Source: Ardenticatenales bacterium
GTDB lineage: Bacteria > Chloroflexota > Anaerolineae > Promineifilales > UBA4811
DNA length: 6,085 bases
Assembly (NCBI GenBank): GCA_013139935.1
Contig: WSZX01000224.1
Span: 1-6,085 of the forward strand
Direction of reading: 5' to 3'
Part shown: one piece after another, positions 1 to 6,084 of the stretch
How positions within the stretch are numbered: position 1 is the first letter of the stretch
Layout of the letters: each line of letters opens with the position of its first letter
Position numbers and translations under genes: made by a program
Notes under the pieces: generated by a model
The model's database searches: none
What the model saw: only the letters and a program-made list of their open reading frames with translations
What the model was told of the DNA's origin: nothing

Positions 1-514
1 TGGATAGCCACTCAAAGCGCTCGCGGCTCATCTCCTCCGGGAGGATCGCGATCGAGTCACACCCCAACAGAGTCGAATCGTAGGCGCCCCCACGACAATA
101 GTTTCCGGTGGAGGGCCAAACCGCCTTCTGGCTCGTCGGATCGAATTGCCCGGTGACCAGTCGGGGAACCAGGCAGCCGAAAGTTGCACCGACCTTGTGG
201 GCGCCGGTCGGGAACCACTTGCCCACCAGCGCGATGATGCGGGCGGGGACCCCTGTAAGTGCTCGGGGCAATTCCATATAGTTGACGCCCCCGTAGCCGC
301 CGCCGTGGGCCACGGGCTGGTTCTTCCAGGTAATGCGAAACAAATTGGGCGAGACAATGTCCCACAAGCCGATGTTCCTCAGATCTGCTTTGACCTTGTT
401 GGGGATCGAATCAGGGTTCCTTTGTTGAGCAAAGGTGGGAACAATGATGTTGCGCTCCCGTGCAAGTTTCACGGTTCGTTCTAGTCGATTCTTGTTGATG
501 GATAGGTCTATCAT
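1..514 (-). CDS. PLP-dependent cysteine synthase/threonine synthase-like enzyme (fold type II), N-terminal part, cut by window edge
   Basis: An open frame reads from an ATG at 514 to the left edge without a stop, giving 171 residues (MIDLSINKNRLERT...). The segment GKWFPTGAHKVGA (residues 98-110) is the PLP-lysine motif of fold-type II enzymes, with K107 as the likely Schiff-base lysine. WPSTGNYCRGG (133-143) is the matching S-T-G-N loop that holds the substrate carboxylate. The first ~95 residues lack a zinc knuckle and differ from the threonine synthase-like enzyme two genes upstream, so this is not a duplicate of it. The start is supported by AAAAGGA eight bases upstream. It resembles proteins commonly labelled 'PLP-dependent protein subunit beta', usually about 450 residues, so roughly 60% of the gene lies outside the window. 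The reaction (elimination, replacement or deamination of an amino acid) cannot be named. Family assignment is confident; substrate is unknown. It is probably cytoplasmic and the fifth gene of the operon. Confidence 0.85.
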   Translation of the reverse strand, partial: MIDLSINKNRLERTVKLARERNIIVPTFAQQRNPDSIPNKVKADLRNIGLWDIVSPNLFRITWKNQPVAHGGGYGGVNYMELPRALTGVPARIIALVGKWFPTGAHKVGATFGCLVPRLVTGQFDPTSQKAVWPSTGNYCRGGAYDSTLLGCDSIAILPEEMSRERFEWLS

Positions 515-522
515 CAGATGGG

Positions 523-529
523 TCCTTTT
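523..529 (-). promoter_or_regulatory. Ribosome binding site of the left-edge PLP enzyme gene
   Basis: The minus strand reads AAAAGGA, followed by an eight-base spacer and the ATG at 514. It fixes the start of a gene that is otherwise incomplete. Confidence 0.7.
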
Positions 530-550
530 CTATTCCTTGTGTTCCACCGT

Positions 551-570
551 AGCGAACGTCTGGGTTCGCT
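551..570 (-). repeat. Inverted repeat / hairpin in the gap before the left-edge PLP gene
   Basis: A perfect 7-base stem (AGCGAAC / GTTCGCT) encloses a 6-base loop. It lies 37 bases upstream of the ATG at 514, within the 113-base gap after the aminopeptidase gene. No T-run follows on either strand, so it is not a classical terminator. It could be an operator-like dyad, an mRNA processing or stability element, or chance. Confidence 0.45.
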
Positions 571-598
571 TCACACTGTTAATCTGCTGACTACGTGG

Positions 599-621
599 TG
601 GCTGGCGGGACTAGCCAGCCA
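599..621 (-). repeat. Inverted repeat / stem-loop just after the M55 peptidase stop
   Basis: A perfect 8-base GC-rich stem (TGGCTGGC / GCCAGCCA) with a 7-base loop begins six bases after the TGA at 628. The minus-strand sequence after the stem (CCACGTAG...) has no run of T, so intrinsic termination is unlikely. It may protect the upstream transcript from 3' exonucleases, lower expression of the next gene, or mark a Rho-dependent end. Confidence 0.55.
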
Positions 622-627
622 GTTCTA

Positions 628-1437
628 TCAGGCTAGAGCCAACATCGCGAGCATGCCTCGGTAGGCCATTGTCACGTCCTCGCCGACCCAGTCGACCCGC
701 CGGCCGCTCACTCGCTGCGCGCCGGGTAGCGCCGCAGCGTTCTCGGCGTGTAAGCTGGTCATGAACTGAATGCCCACGCTGATTGGCGGTTCGATGGCCA
801 ATGGCTTGGGCCACGGGCCGCCCACCGCAGCCTGAGCAGTCGTCCGCACCCTGGCATGTGCTTCCCGGTGCGACAAACAGCGGGCTGAAGAACGGCCATA
901 GGCATCCTTGACGGCGACGGTCTGCAGATCAGGTCCCAGCAATGCCTGTGCTTCTTCTGTCACCGCCCTATCGCCGGTGACCAGTGCTACCGCCACGCCA
1001 AAGTGCCCCGCCAATGCGGCGCATAATCCCGTCTCGCCCAACTCTTGGCCGTTGATATGGAGGGCGTACACTCGCGAACTGGACCAGGTGTGGTCCAGGA
1101 TGGCCTCAGGGGTGCCTGCTTTGGCATGGTATCCTATCAAGAAGGCCAGGTCAACGCTGGCATCGACGCCGCACATCATTCCTAGCGGCTTCGGATAGCC
1201 GCTGACCAGTTCTGCCTTGGGGTGGAGTTCCTCGATCAGCACGTTTCGCATCCGATCATGCGAATCGTTGACCAGTACGTCCGTCGCCCCGCCTTCTAAT
1301 GCGCCTTCGACGGCCGCATTCACCTCGTCCGTCATCACCTTCCGAAAACGTTCATAGGCCGGTTTGGTGTCATCTACGTCGTCCCAGCAGGTGACGCCGG
1401 CAATGCCTTCCATGTCAACGGAGATCAAGATCTTCAT
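628..1437 (-). CDS. dppA: M55 family zinc D-aminopeptidase (DppA-like)
   Basis: This 269-residue protein starts MKILISVDMEGIAGV, the hallmark of peptidase family M55. Compared from memory with Bacillus subtilis DppA (about 274 residues), the zinc ligands D8, E10, H60 (VNDSH) and H104 (GYHAKAG) fall at the same numbers. The remaining ligand Glu is E135 in NGQELGETG, and the catalytic His corresponds to H116 (LDHTW). B. subtilis DppA releases D-Ala from D-Ala-D-Ala and short D-peptides as a self-compartmentalised decamer. The same chemistry is likely, but the natural substrate here is unknown. No signal peptide is present, so it is cytoplasmic. An ATG at 1455 would add MERTGN, but ATG 1437 has AAAGGA at an eight-base spacer and matches the family N-terminus. 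It sits between two PLP enzyme genes, and no dpp peptide transporter gene is visible. Family assignment is near certain. Confidence 0.93.
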   Translation of the reverse strand: MKILISVDMEGIAGVTCWDDVDDTKPAYERFRKVMTDEVNAAVEGALEGGATDVLVNDSHDRMRNVLIEELHPKAELVSGYPKPLGMMCGVDASVDLAFLIGYHAKAGTPEAILDHTWSSSRVYALHINGQELGETGLCAALAGHFGVAVALVTGDRAVTEEAQALLGPDLQTVAVKDAYGRSSARCLSHREAHARVRTTAQAAVGGPWPKPLAIEPPISVGIQFMTSLHAENAAALPGAQRVSGRRVDWVGEDVTMAYRGMLAMLALA

Positions 1438-1445
1438 GTTTCCTG

Positions 1446-1451
1446 TCCTTT
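1446..1451 (-). promoter_or_regulatory. Ribosome binding site that decides the M55 peptidase start
   Basis: AAAGGA on the minus strand lies eight bases before ATG 1437. The alternative upstream ATG at 1455 has AGGA directly against it, which is too close to work well. Confidence 0.65.
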
Positions 1452-1482
1452 CCATTCCTGAGGAACCAGTGTTCTGGCGTAT

Positions 1483-1492
1483 TGGTCGACCA
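1483..1492. repeat. 10-base perfect palindrome in the gap before the M55 peptidase gene
   Basis: TGGTCGACCA is its own reverse complement. It lies in the 68-base gap between the threonine synthase-like stop and the M55 start, next to a short CCAG-AACA-CTGG dyad at 1467-1478. It could be an operator or weak hairpin; a palindrome of this length can also arise by chance. Confidence 0.3.
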
Positions 1493-1505
1493 GAGTGCCA
1501 GTCTG

Positions 1506-2774
1506 TCAGACGTGTGTGCCCAGGACTCGTTTCACCTCCGCCAGGTCCGGTGCTATGCGGTGAGGCTCACCCACCGAGCTCCCGGCGGAATCGATGTCCT
1601 TCAATCCACTGCCGGTGGAGAGGATGACGATCCGGTCATCGGCCGTCACCAGCCCGCTTTCTGTCGCGTGGACCAGCCCGGCGTAGGCGGCCGCCGCGGC
1701 CGGCTCGGCAAAGACCCCTGCTCCTCGCGCCAGAGCTGGAATCGCTGCCAGTATCTCGTCGTCGCTGACTCGGACGTACGCTCCGCCGCTCTCTTTCACG
1801 GCTGCCATCGCCTTGATTCGGTCGCGGGGCAACCCGGCGCTGATGCTGTCGGCCAAGGTGCTGGCACGGATTGCCGGCTTGGTGAGTACGTCTTCTCCCC
1901 TGATCCATGCTTGCCACATATAGTCGGACCCCGCCGATTGGGCGCCGATGATTCGTGGGATCTGGTTGATCCTGCCCAGTGCCAGCAGGTCCTTGAACCC
2001 TTTGTGCACCCCGCCAATAATGCACCCGTCTCCCACCGGCACCACGATCACATCCGGTATTCCCCAGTTCCCTGCTGTTTCATTCCCCAACTGCTCACAG
2101 ATCTCGTACACTACTGTTTTCTTTCCTTCAGTCATGTAGGGATTGTAGCCGGTGTTTCGATTGTACCAGCCGAACTCCCGGCACGCCTCCAGGCAGAGCT
2201 CAAAGGCGTCATCATATGTGCCGTCCACCAGCAGAACAGTGCTGCCGTACACCAGCAGTTGTACGATCTTGGCCGCGGGGGCCGAGGCGGGCACAAAGAT
2301 GACGTTGGGCTGTTCTACGCTGGCGCAAAGGCAGGCGAGCGCCGCTGCCGCGTTGCCAGTGCTGGCGGTGGCGATGAACTGGACTCCTTTCTCGCGTGCT
2401 TTGACCACTGCCACCGCCGAGGCGCGGTCCTTGAAACTGGCGGATGGTTCCCGGCCGTCATCCTTGATCCACAATTCGCGCAGACCCAGTTCACTAGCCA
2501 GCCGGGGGGCGGGATAGAGAGGAGTATCGCCCACGGCGAGCGGGGGCACGGGAGAATCCCGACGGACGGGCAGCAGCGCCTTGTAGCGCCAGATCCCCTT
2601 GCCACTCCCAAAACCCTCGATTCCAGACTCGTTGATTGTCCGCCCTATTGCTCCATAGTCATACACTACATCCAGCGTGCCGTCATCTCCGTGCTTGGGG
2701 CAGACGTACTCGACCTCACTGGGCGTATATCTCACCCCACAGATGAGGCATTCCAGTCCTAGAACATGATCCAT
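1506..2774 (-). CDS. Threonine synthase-like PLP-dependent enzyme (fold type II) with N-terminal zinc-knuckle-like segment
   Basis: This 422-residue protein starts MDHVLGLECLICGV. Residues 9-28 carry C-x2-C (C9, C12) and C-x2-H (C25, H28), a zinc-ribbon-like N-terminus seen in many threonine synthase-family proteins, where the usual form is C-x2-C twice. PSASFKDRA holds the PLP lysine (K115). ASTGNAAAA (137-145) is the substrate carboxylate loop, and VPVGDGCIIGG (245-255) sits where PLP phosphate is bound. EPAAAAAYAGL (357-367) and LSTGSGLKDI (385-394) match the threonine synthase C-terminal motifs EPAxA and TGHGLKD. Threonine synthase (ThrC) makes threonine from O-phosphohomoserine, but no homoserine dehydrogenase or kinase gene is near. 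The GDG loop in place of GNAGN suggests a paralogue with another amino-acid substrate. The start at 2774 is chosen because GGAG lies eight bases upstream; the frame stays open to ATG 2888, but that N-terminus does not look family-like. It stands 131 bases after the molybdenum hydroxylase. Family sure, reaction not. Confidence 0.87.
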   Translation of the reverse strand: MDHVLGLECLICGVRYTPSEVEYVCPKHGDDGTLDVVYDYGAIGRTINESGIEGFGSGKGIWRYKALLPVRRDSPVPPLAVGDTPLYPAPRLASELGLRELWIKDDGREPSASFKDRASAVAVVKAREKGVQFIATASTGNAAAALACLCASVEQPNVIFVPASAPAAKIVQLLVYGSTVLLVDGTYDDAFELCLEACREFGWYNRNTGYNPYMTEGKKTVVYEICEQLGNETAGNWGIPDVIVVPVGDGCIIGGVHKGFKDLLALGRINQIPRIIGAQSAGSDYMWQAWIRGEDVLTKPAIRASTLADSISAGLPRDRIKAMAAVKESGGAYVRVSDDEILAAIPALARGAGVFAEPAAAAAYAGLVHATESGLVTADDRIVILSTGSGLKDIDSAGSSVGEPHRIAPDLAEVKRVLGTHV

Positions 2775-2782
2775 TTCCATAT

Positions 2783-2786
2783 CTCC
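2783..2786 (-). promoter_or_regulatory. Ribosome binding site that decides the threonine synthase-like start
   Basis: GGAG on the minus strand is eight bases before ATG 2774. A second ATG at 2780 is only two bases from it, too close to be used well. The two starts differ by two residues. Confidence 0.65.
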
Positions 2787-2905
2787 AGATGGGCAATCCT
2801 GGATCGGGCGGAAGCGACGCGAAACGCAACGCTCTGAGAGACACTGGCGCTCGCGGTGCAAGGCGCCGCCGAGCTTGTCTCCGGCCACCAGGCCAGCATG
2901 CTCAG

Positions 2906-5674
2906 TTACGCTTTTCGCCGAATCTGCTCCGGTCTGACTGGCAGTCTTTGAACTCTGATGCCAACGGCATTGTAGATTGCGTTGCAGATGGCGGCAGCGG
3001 TTGGGATGGACGGCAGTTCGCCGATTCCCTTGGCCCCGTAGGGCCCGACCGAGATTGGGTGTTCCACCACATGCAGGTCCATCTCCGGCACCTGGCCGAT
3101 GAGCGGCACCTTATAGTCGGCCCACCTCAGCGTCTGCGGGATTCCGTCTTCTATCTTGTACTCTTCGGTCAAGGCGGCGCCGATGCCCATCACCAGACCG
3201 CCCTCAATCTGGCCCAGGAATGCCTGCGGGTTCAGTGCCCGGCCGCCCTCGCTGGCAGCCACAATGCGGAGAACGGTCACTTTGCCGGTCTGTCCATCCA
3301 CGGCGACTTGTGCTGCCTGGACTCCATAGCTAAAGGCGAAGTGCATATCACCTCCGTGCCCTAGTGGCAGCGTTTCCGGGGCGTGGTAGCGGCAGGTGAG
3401 ATGGGTCTCCTGCCCCTCGGCCTGGAGCCAGCCCCCCGCTTCCGCCATGGTGGCAATGCGGCCGTCGGCTCGCAATTCTCCATGCTCGAAACAGATGGCG
3501 TCCGGTTGGACATCCCAACGCTCCGCCGCCATCATTGCAAGTCTTTCCCTCATGCTGCGGGCAGCCAGACGGGCAGCGTTGCCGGTGACAAAGGTCTGGC
3601 GGCTGGCAGTGGTGGGTCCTCCGTCAGGGGTCAGGTCGGTATCAGAGAGTAGCACCTTCACCCGCTGAAGGGGCAGTCCTAGCTCTTCGGCTGTGCACTG
3701 AGCCACTACGGTTGTCAGCCCCTGGCCCATGTCGGCCGAACTGCTGCGGATCTCCGCCGTTCCGTCGGGATAGACCAATATCTGTGCCTCGGCACAGTCG
3801 CTCGCCGCTCCTCCCAGGCCGGTGTTCTTGAAAGCGGCGGCGAGGCCCCAAGCGATGCGAGAATTCGGCATCGAGCCGTGGCCTGGAGAGGTTTTGACGT
3901 GAGATTCGACCCAGTCCAGGCACTCCAATAGGCCGACGCTCTCCTTCAACACTTGGCCGGTGGCGGTGGTGGAACCGATGCGGAGCGCGTTTTTGCGCCG
4001 CAGCTCAAAAGGATCAATCCCCAGCTCGTGGGCAAGGGTGTCCATGTTCTGCTCCGCCGCAAAGGCAGACTGGGTGACCCCGAAACCCCGGAAAGCCCCG
4101 GCCGGCGGGTTGTTGGTGTACATGGCGTAGCAATCGATCTTGGCATGCGGGACCTGATAGGGGCCGGTGGCGTGGGTCGTGGCGCGGGTGAGCACCTTGG
4201 TGGAGAGGCTGGCATAGGCTCCGGCATCACCGATCAGCTCTGCCCGGATGGCTGTCAGTGTGCCATCACTCATGGCCCCGGTCTTGATGCGGATGACGGT
4301 GGCGTGTCGCTTGGGGTGAACCAGCATCGACTCAGCACGGTCGTAGAGGATTCTGACCGGCCGGCGGGTGATCTGGGCGAGGAGCGCGGCATGGATCTGC
4401 CCCGTGATATCCTCTTTGCCGCCAAAACCACCCCCAATGTGGGTGCCGATCACCCGCACCTCCTGTTGCGACAAGTTCAGGGCGGCCGCAATCTGTTCGC
4501 GGTCGGCGTACGGGATCTGAGAACCGACGTAGACCGTCAGTTTTTCGTGGTCATCATCATAGCCGGCTGGTACGCCGATGCTGCACTCGGGCTCCATGAA
4601 AAAGTGATCGTAGGCCGGCGTGCGGTATTCGCGCTCCACCACAATGTCGGCCTCGGCAAAGCCCAGCTCAACGTCACCGTGGCGGACTCGGATGTGCTCG
4701 AGTAGATTGCCATTCTCCCGATCCTCGTGGACCAGGGGGCTTCCCGCCCGGCGGGCCTGTTCCGCGCTGGCCACCACCGGCAACGGTGCATATTCCACCT
4801 CGATGAGCTTGAGCGCCTCGGTGGCGACTTCGGACGAATCGGCCGCCGCAATGGCGACCGCATCGCCCATATAGCGTACCTTGTCGTCACACAGCACTGG
4901 CCAATCGGAATAGACTAGCCCGTGCCGGTTTCTGCCCGCCACGTCCCGGTGAGTCAGCACGGCATGGACCCCGGGCAGGGCAACCGCCTGGGTGGTGTCA
5001 ATCGAAAGAATCCGGGCATGAGGATAGGCTGAGCGCAAGGTTGCGCCGTACAACATGTCTTGGAAGGTATAGTCGTCGGTGAACTTGGCTGCGCCCGTGA
5101 CTTTTTGCACCGCATCCGGGCGCGGGTGGGAGCGGCCGATGACCCGTAGCGGCGGCATGGTCGTGATCTTGATTGGGGGGAGCGGCTCGCCAGCCACGAG
5201 TTCGTGAAAGGCGGACTTGCATGCCCGGAGCACGCTGGCATAGCCAGTGCACCGGCACGTGCTCCGGCCGAGGACGCGTTTGAGTGCATCGTCGGTCACA
5301 GCGGGATGAGAAGAGGCAACCATTTTGTGCCACAGTGATGCGGCCGTCATCAACAGGCCTGGCGTGCAGAAACCGCACTGGAACGCGCCGTGATCAATGA
5401 ACGCCTGTTGCAGCGGGTGCAACTCGTCCGGGTGTCCCCAACTGGAGGCCAGCCCCTCAATGGTGAGTACCTGCTTGCCGGCCGCCCGGCGTGCGGGGTA
5501 CATGCAGGCGCGAACCGCACTTCCCTCCACCAGTACGACGCAGGTGCCACACTGCCCGTCGCCACACCCGATCTTGGTGCCGGTCAGTCCCAGATCGCGG
5601 CGCAACACATCGGCCAGTTTCGCGTCCCGGTCAACCTCAAGCTCACGGTCAACGCCGTTGACAGTGAGCTTCAC
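2906..5674 (-). CDS. Molybdopterin hydroxylase of the xanthine dehydrogenase family, fused [2Fe-2S] and Mo subunits
   Basis: This 922-residue protein starts with GTG (MKLTVNGVDRELEV). Residues 1-160 form the iron-sulfur part: plant-type [2Fe-2S] cysteines C37, C42, C45, C57, then a second cluster with C100, C103, C140, C142 (CGFCTPG, CRCTGY). A short linker (about 161-175) leads straight into the molybdopterin part, so the FAD domain of full xanthine dehydrogenase is absent and must be a separate protein or be bypassed. Cofactor motifs are GGGFGGKE (414-421), GAFRGFG (526-532), DMGQG (648-652) and GIGELP (883-888). By comparison with bovine xanthine oxidase, E421, R497, F531 and E886 correspond to E802, R880, F914 and the base E1261, which favours hydroxylation of a purine or similar N-heterocycle. 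The layout matches XdhD and selenium-dependent xanthine dehydrogenases. GTG overlaps the preceding ygfK-like stop by four bases (GTGA), implying translational coupling and shared function. It is cytoplasmic, with no signal peptide. Fold and chemistry are near certain; substrate and selenium need are inferred. Confidence 0.95.
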   Translation of the reverse strand: MKLTVNGVDRELEVDRDAKLADVLRRDLGLTGTKIGCGDGQCGTCVVLVEGSAVRACMYPARRAAGKQVLTIEGLASSWGHPDELHPLQQAFIDHGAFQCGFCTPGLLMTAASLWHKMVASSHPAVTDDALKRVLGRSTCRCTGYASVLRACKSAFHELVAGEPLPPIKITTMPPLRVIGRSHPRPDAVQKVTGAAKFTDDYTFQDMLYGATLRSAYPHARILSIDTTQAVALPGVHAVLTHRDVAGRNRHGLVYSDWPVLCDDKVRYMGDAVAIAAADSSEVATEALKLIEVEYAPLPVVASAEQARRAGSPLVHEDRENGNLLEHIRVRHGDVELGFAEADIVVEREYRTPAYDHFFMEPECSIGVPAGYDDDHEKLTVYVGSQIPYADREQIAAALNLSQQEVRVIGTHIGGGFGGKEDITGQIHAALLAQITRRPVRILYDRAESMLVHPKRHATVIRIKTGAMSDGTLTAIRAELIGDAGAYASLSTKVLTRATTHATGPYQVPHAKIDCYAMYTNNPPAGAFRGFGVTQSAFAAEQNMDTLAHELGIDPFELRRKNALRIGSTTATGQVLKESVGLLECLDWVESHVKTSPGHGSMPNSRIAWGLAAAFKNTGLGGAASDCAEAQILVYPDGTAEIRSSSADMGQGLTTVVAQCTAEELGLPLQRVKVLLSDTDLTPDGGPTTASRQTFVTGNAARLAARSMRERLAMMAAERWDVQPDAICFEHGELRADGRIATMAEAGGWLQAEGQETHLTCRYHAPETLPLGHGGDMHFAFSYGVQAAQVAVDGQTGKVTVLRIVAASEGGRALNPQAFLGQIEGGLVMGIGAALTEEYKIEDGIPQTLRWADYKVPLIGQVPEMDLHVVEHPISVGPYGAKGIGELPSIPTAAAICNAIYNAVGIRVQRLPVRPEQIRRKA

Positions 5675-6084
5675 TGCGCCCTTCCCATCGGTGGTCGGGC
5701 TGCCAGAAAGGGTGCAGAGGTTTTGATTCCGCTGAGAATCAGAGCCATCTCAGCCGCCTGTTTTAGAGACAGGATTCCCTCGAATTCCTGCCGCAGTGCC
5801 ATCTCGTGGATATTGAAGGCAGGGGAGAGGCTGATGCGAACCTGCGGGTTTGTAAAGGTCACCGTACCGTTACTCACCGATAGCTGTGACTCTTCGCCTC
5901 CCGTTCGTTGCCAGATGGTGTCTCCCTCAATGTAATAGGCGTTGTCATCTTGGAGCTCAAACTCCTCCTTTCCTAGAAAGATCCTGGGCTTCTCCGCGTA
6001 GGGCTTGCCGTGGTGAACGCAGAAAGTGGCACAGTTGCCACACTCGTTGCAAAAGTCATCTATGTGGATTATTTGCCGCGCCTG
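5671..6084 (-). CDS. ygfK: YgfK-like iron-sulfur oxidoreductase, C-terminal part, cut by window edge
   Basis: The frame enters from the right edge and ends at TGA 5671-5673, giving the last 137 residues. It opens with IIHIDDFCNECGNCATFC, where C12, C15, C18 and C22 of the fragment form a C-x2-C-x2-C-x3-C [4Fe-4S] motif, followed by VHHGKPY. This closely resembles, from memory, the C-terminal region of E. coli YgfK (about 1030 residues; CNECGNCATFCPH), with Val in place of the usual Pro after the last Cys. The following ~110 residues carry no further cysteines and match the YgfK tail in kind. YgfK is a flavin/iron-sulfur protein once called a putative selenate reductase subunit and more recently linked to anaerobic urate breakdown. 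Here it would exchange electrons with the molybdenum hydroxylase, whose start overlaps its stop. Most of the gene (perhaps 85%) lies outside. A GTG at 5877 is internal to this frame and not a real start. Confidence 0.87.
   Translation of the reverse strand, partial: QARQIIHIDDFCNECGNCATFCVHHGKPYAEKPRIFLGKEEFELQDDNAYYIEGDTIWQRTGGEESQLSVSNGTVTFTNPQVRISLSPAFNIHEMALRQEFEGILSLKQAAEMALILSGIKTSAPFLAARPPMGRAQ
5680..5686 (-). promoter_or_regulatory. Ribosome binding site of the molybdenum hydroxylase, inside the ygfK-like coding end
   Basis: GGGAAGG lies five bases before the GTG at 5674, within the last codons of the preceding gene. Together with the GTGA overlap it supports the GTG start and coupled translation. 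Confidence 0.5.

Larger units (their letters stand above)
1..6084 (-). other. Predicted five-gene operon
   Basis: All five genes run the same way, with gaps of -4, 131, 68 and 113 bases, and no convincing promoter or intrinsic terminator was found between them. The 131- and 113-base gaps could hide internal promoters, so the last gene or the last three may also be transcribed separately. The operon extends past both edges. Confidence 0.6.

Noticed and set aside
146..484. Plus-strand open frame of 112 codons
   Set aside because: Antisense to the PLP enzyme gene at 514-1, which carries a full PLP lysine motif and a good ribosome binding site.
1438..1455. Start of the M55 peptidase at ATG 1455
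   Set aside because: Family members start at or near the MK(I/L) before the SVDMEG motif, and the ribosome binding site spacing fits only ATG 1437.
1482..2762. Plus-strand open frame of 426 codons
   Set aside because: It lies antisense to the threonine synthase-like gene, whose motifs are clear. The translation is rich in His, Arg and Gly with no recognisable domain, as expected for a GC-rich shadow.
2775..2888. N-terminal extension of the threonine synthase-like protein from ATG 2888
   Set aside because: The extra residues (MAGDKLGGALHRERQ...) are Arg- and Cys-rich without family similarity, and the GGAG site is placed for ATG 2774.
2881..2896. Hairpin CTGGCC-TGGT-GGCCGG as a terminator of the hydroxylase gene
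   Set aside because: The stem is only six pairs with one wobble, and it is followed by AGACAAG, not a T-run.
3953..4705. Plus-strand open frame of 250 codons
   Set aside because: Antisense to the molybdopterin domain of the hydroxylase; no family-like motif, low-complexity composition.
5671..5673. In-frame TGA of the ygfK-like gene as a possible selenocysteine codon, given the selenium-associated family
   Set aside because: Readthrough would run inside the hydroxylase coding sequence in another frame, the overlap GTGA is a typical coupled stop/start, and no downstream selenocysteine-type stem-loop was evident.
5390..5935. Plus-strand open frame of 181 codons
   Set aside because: Crosses the antisense of both the ygfK-like end and the hydroxylase start; no recognisable motif.
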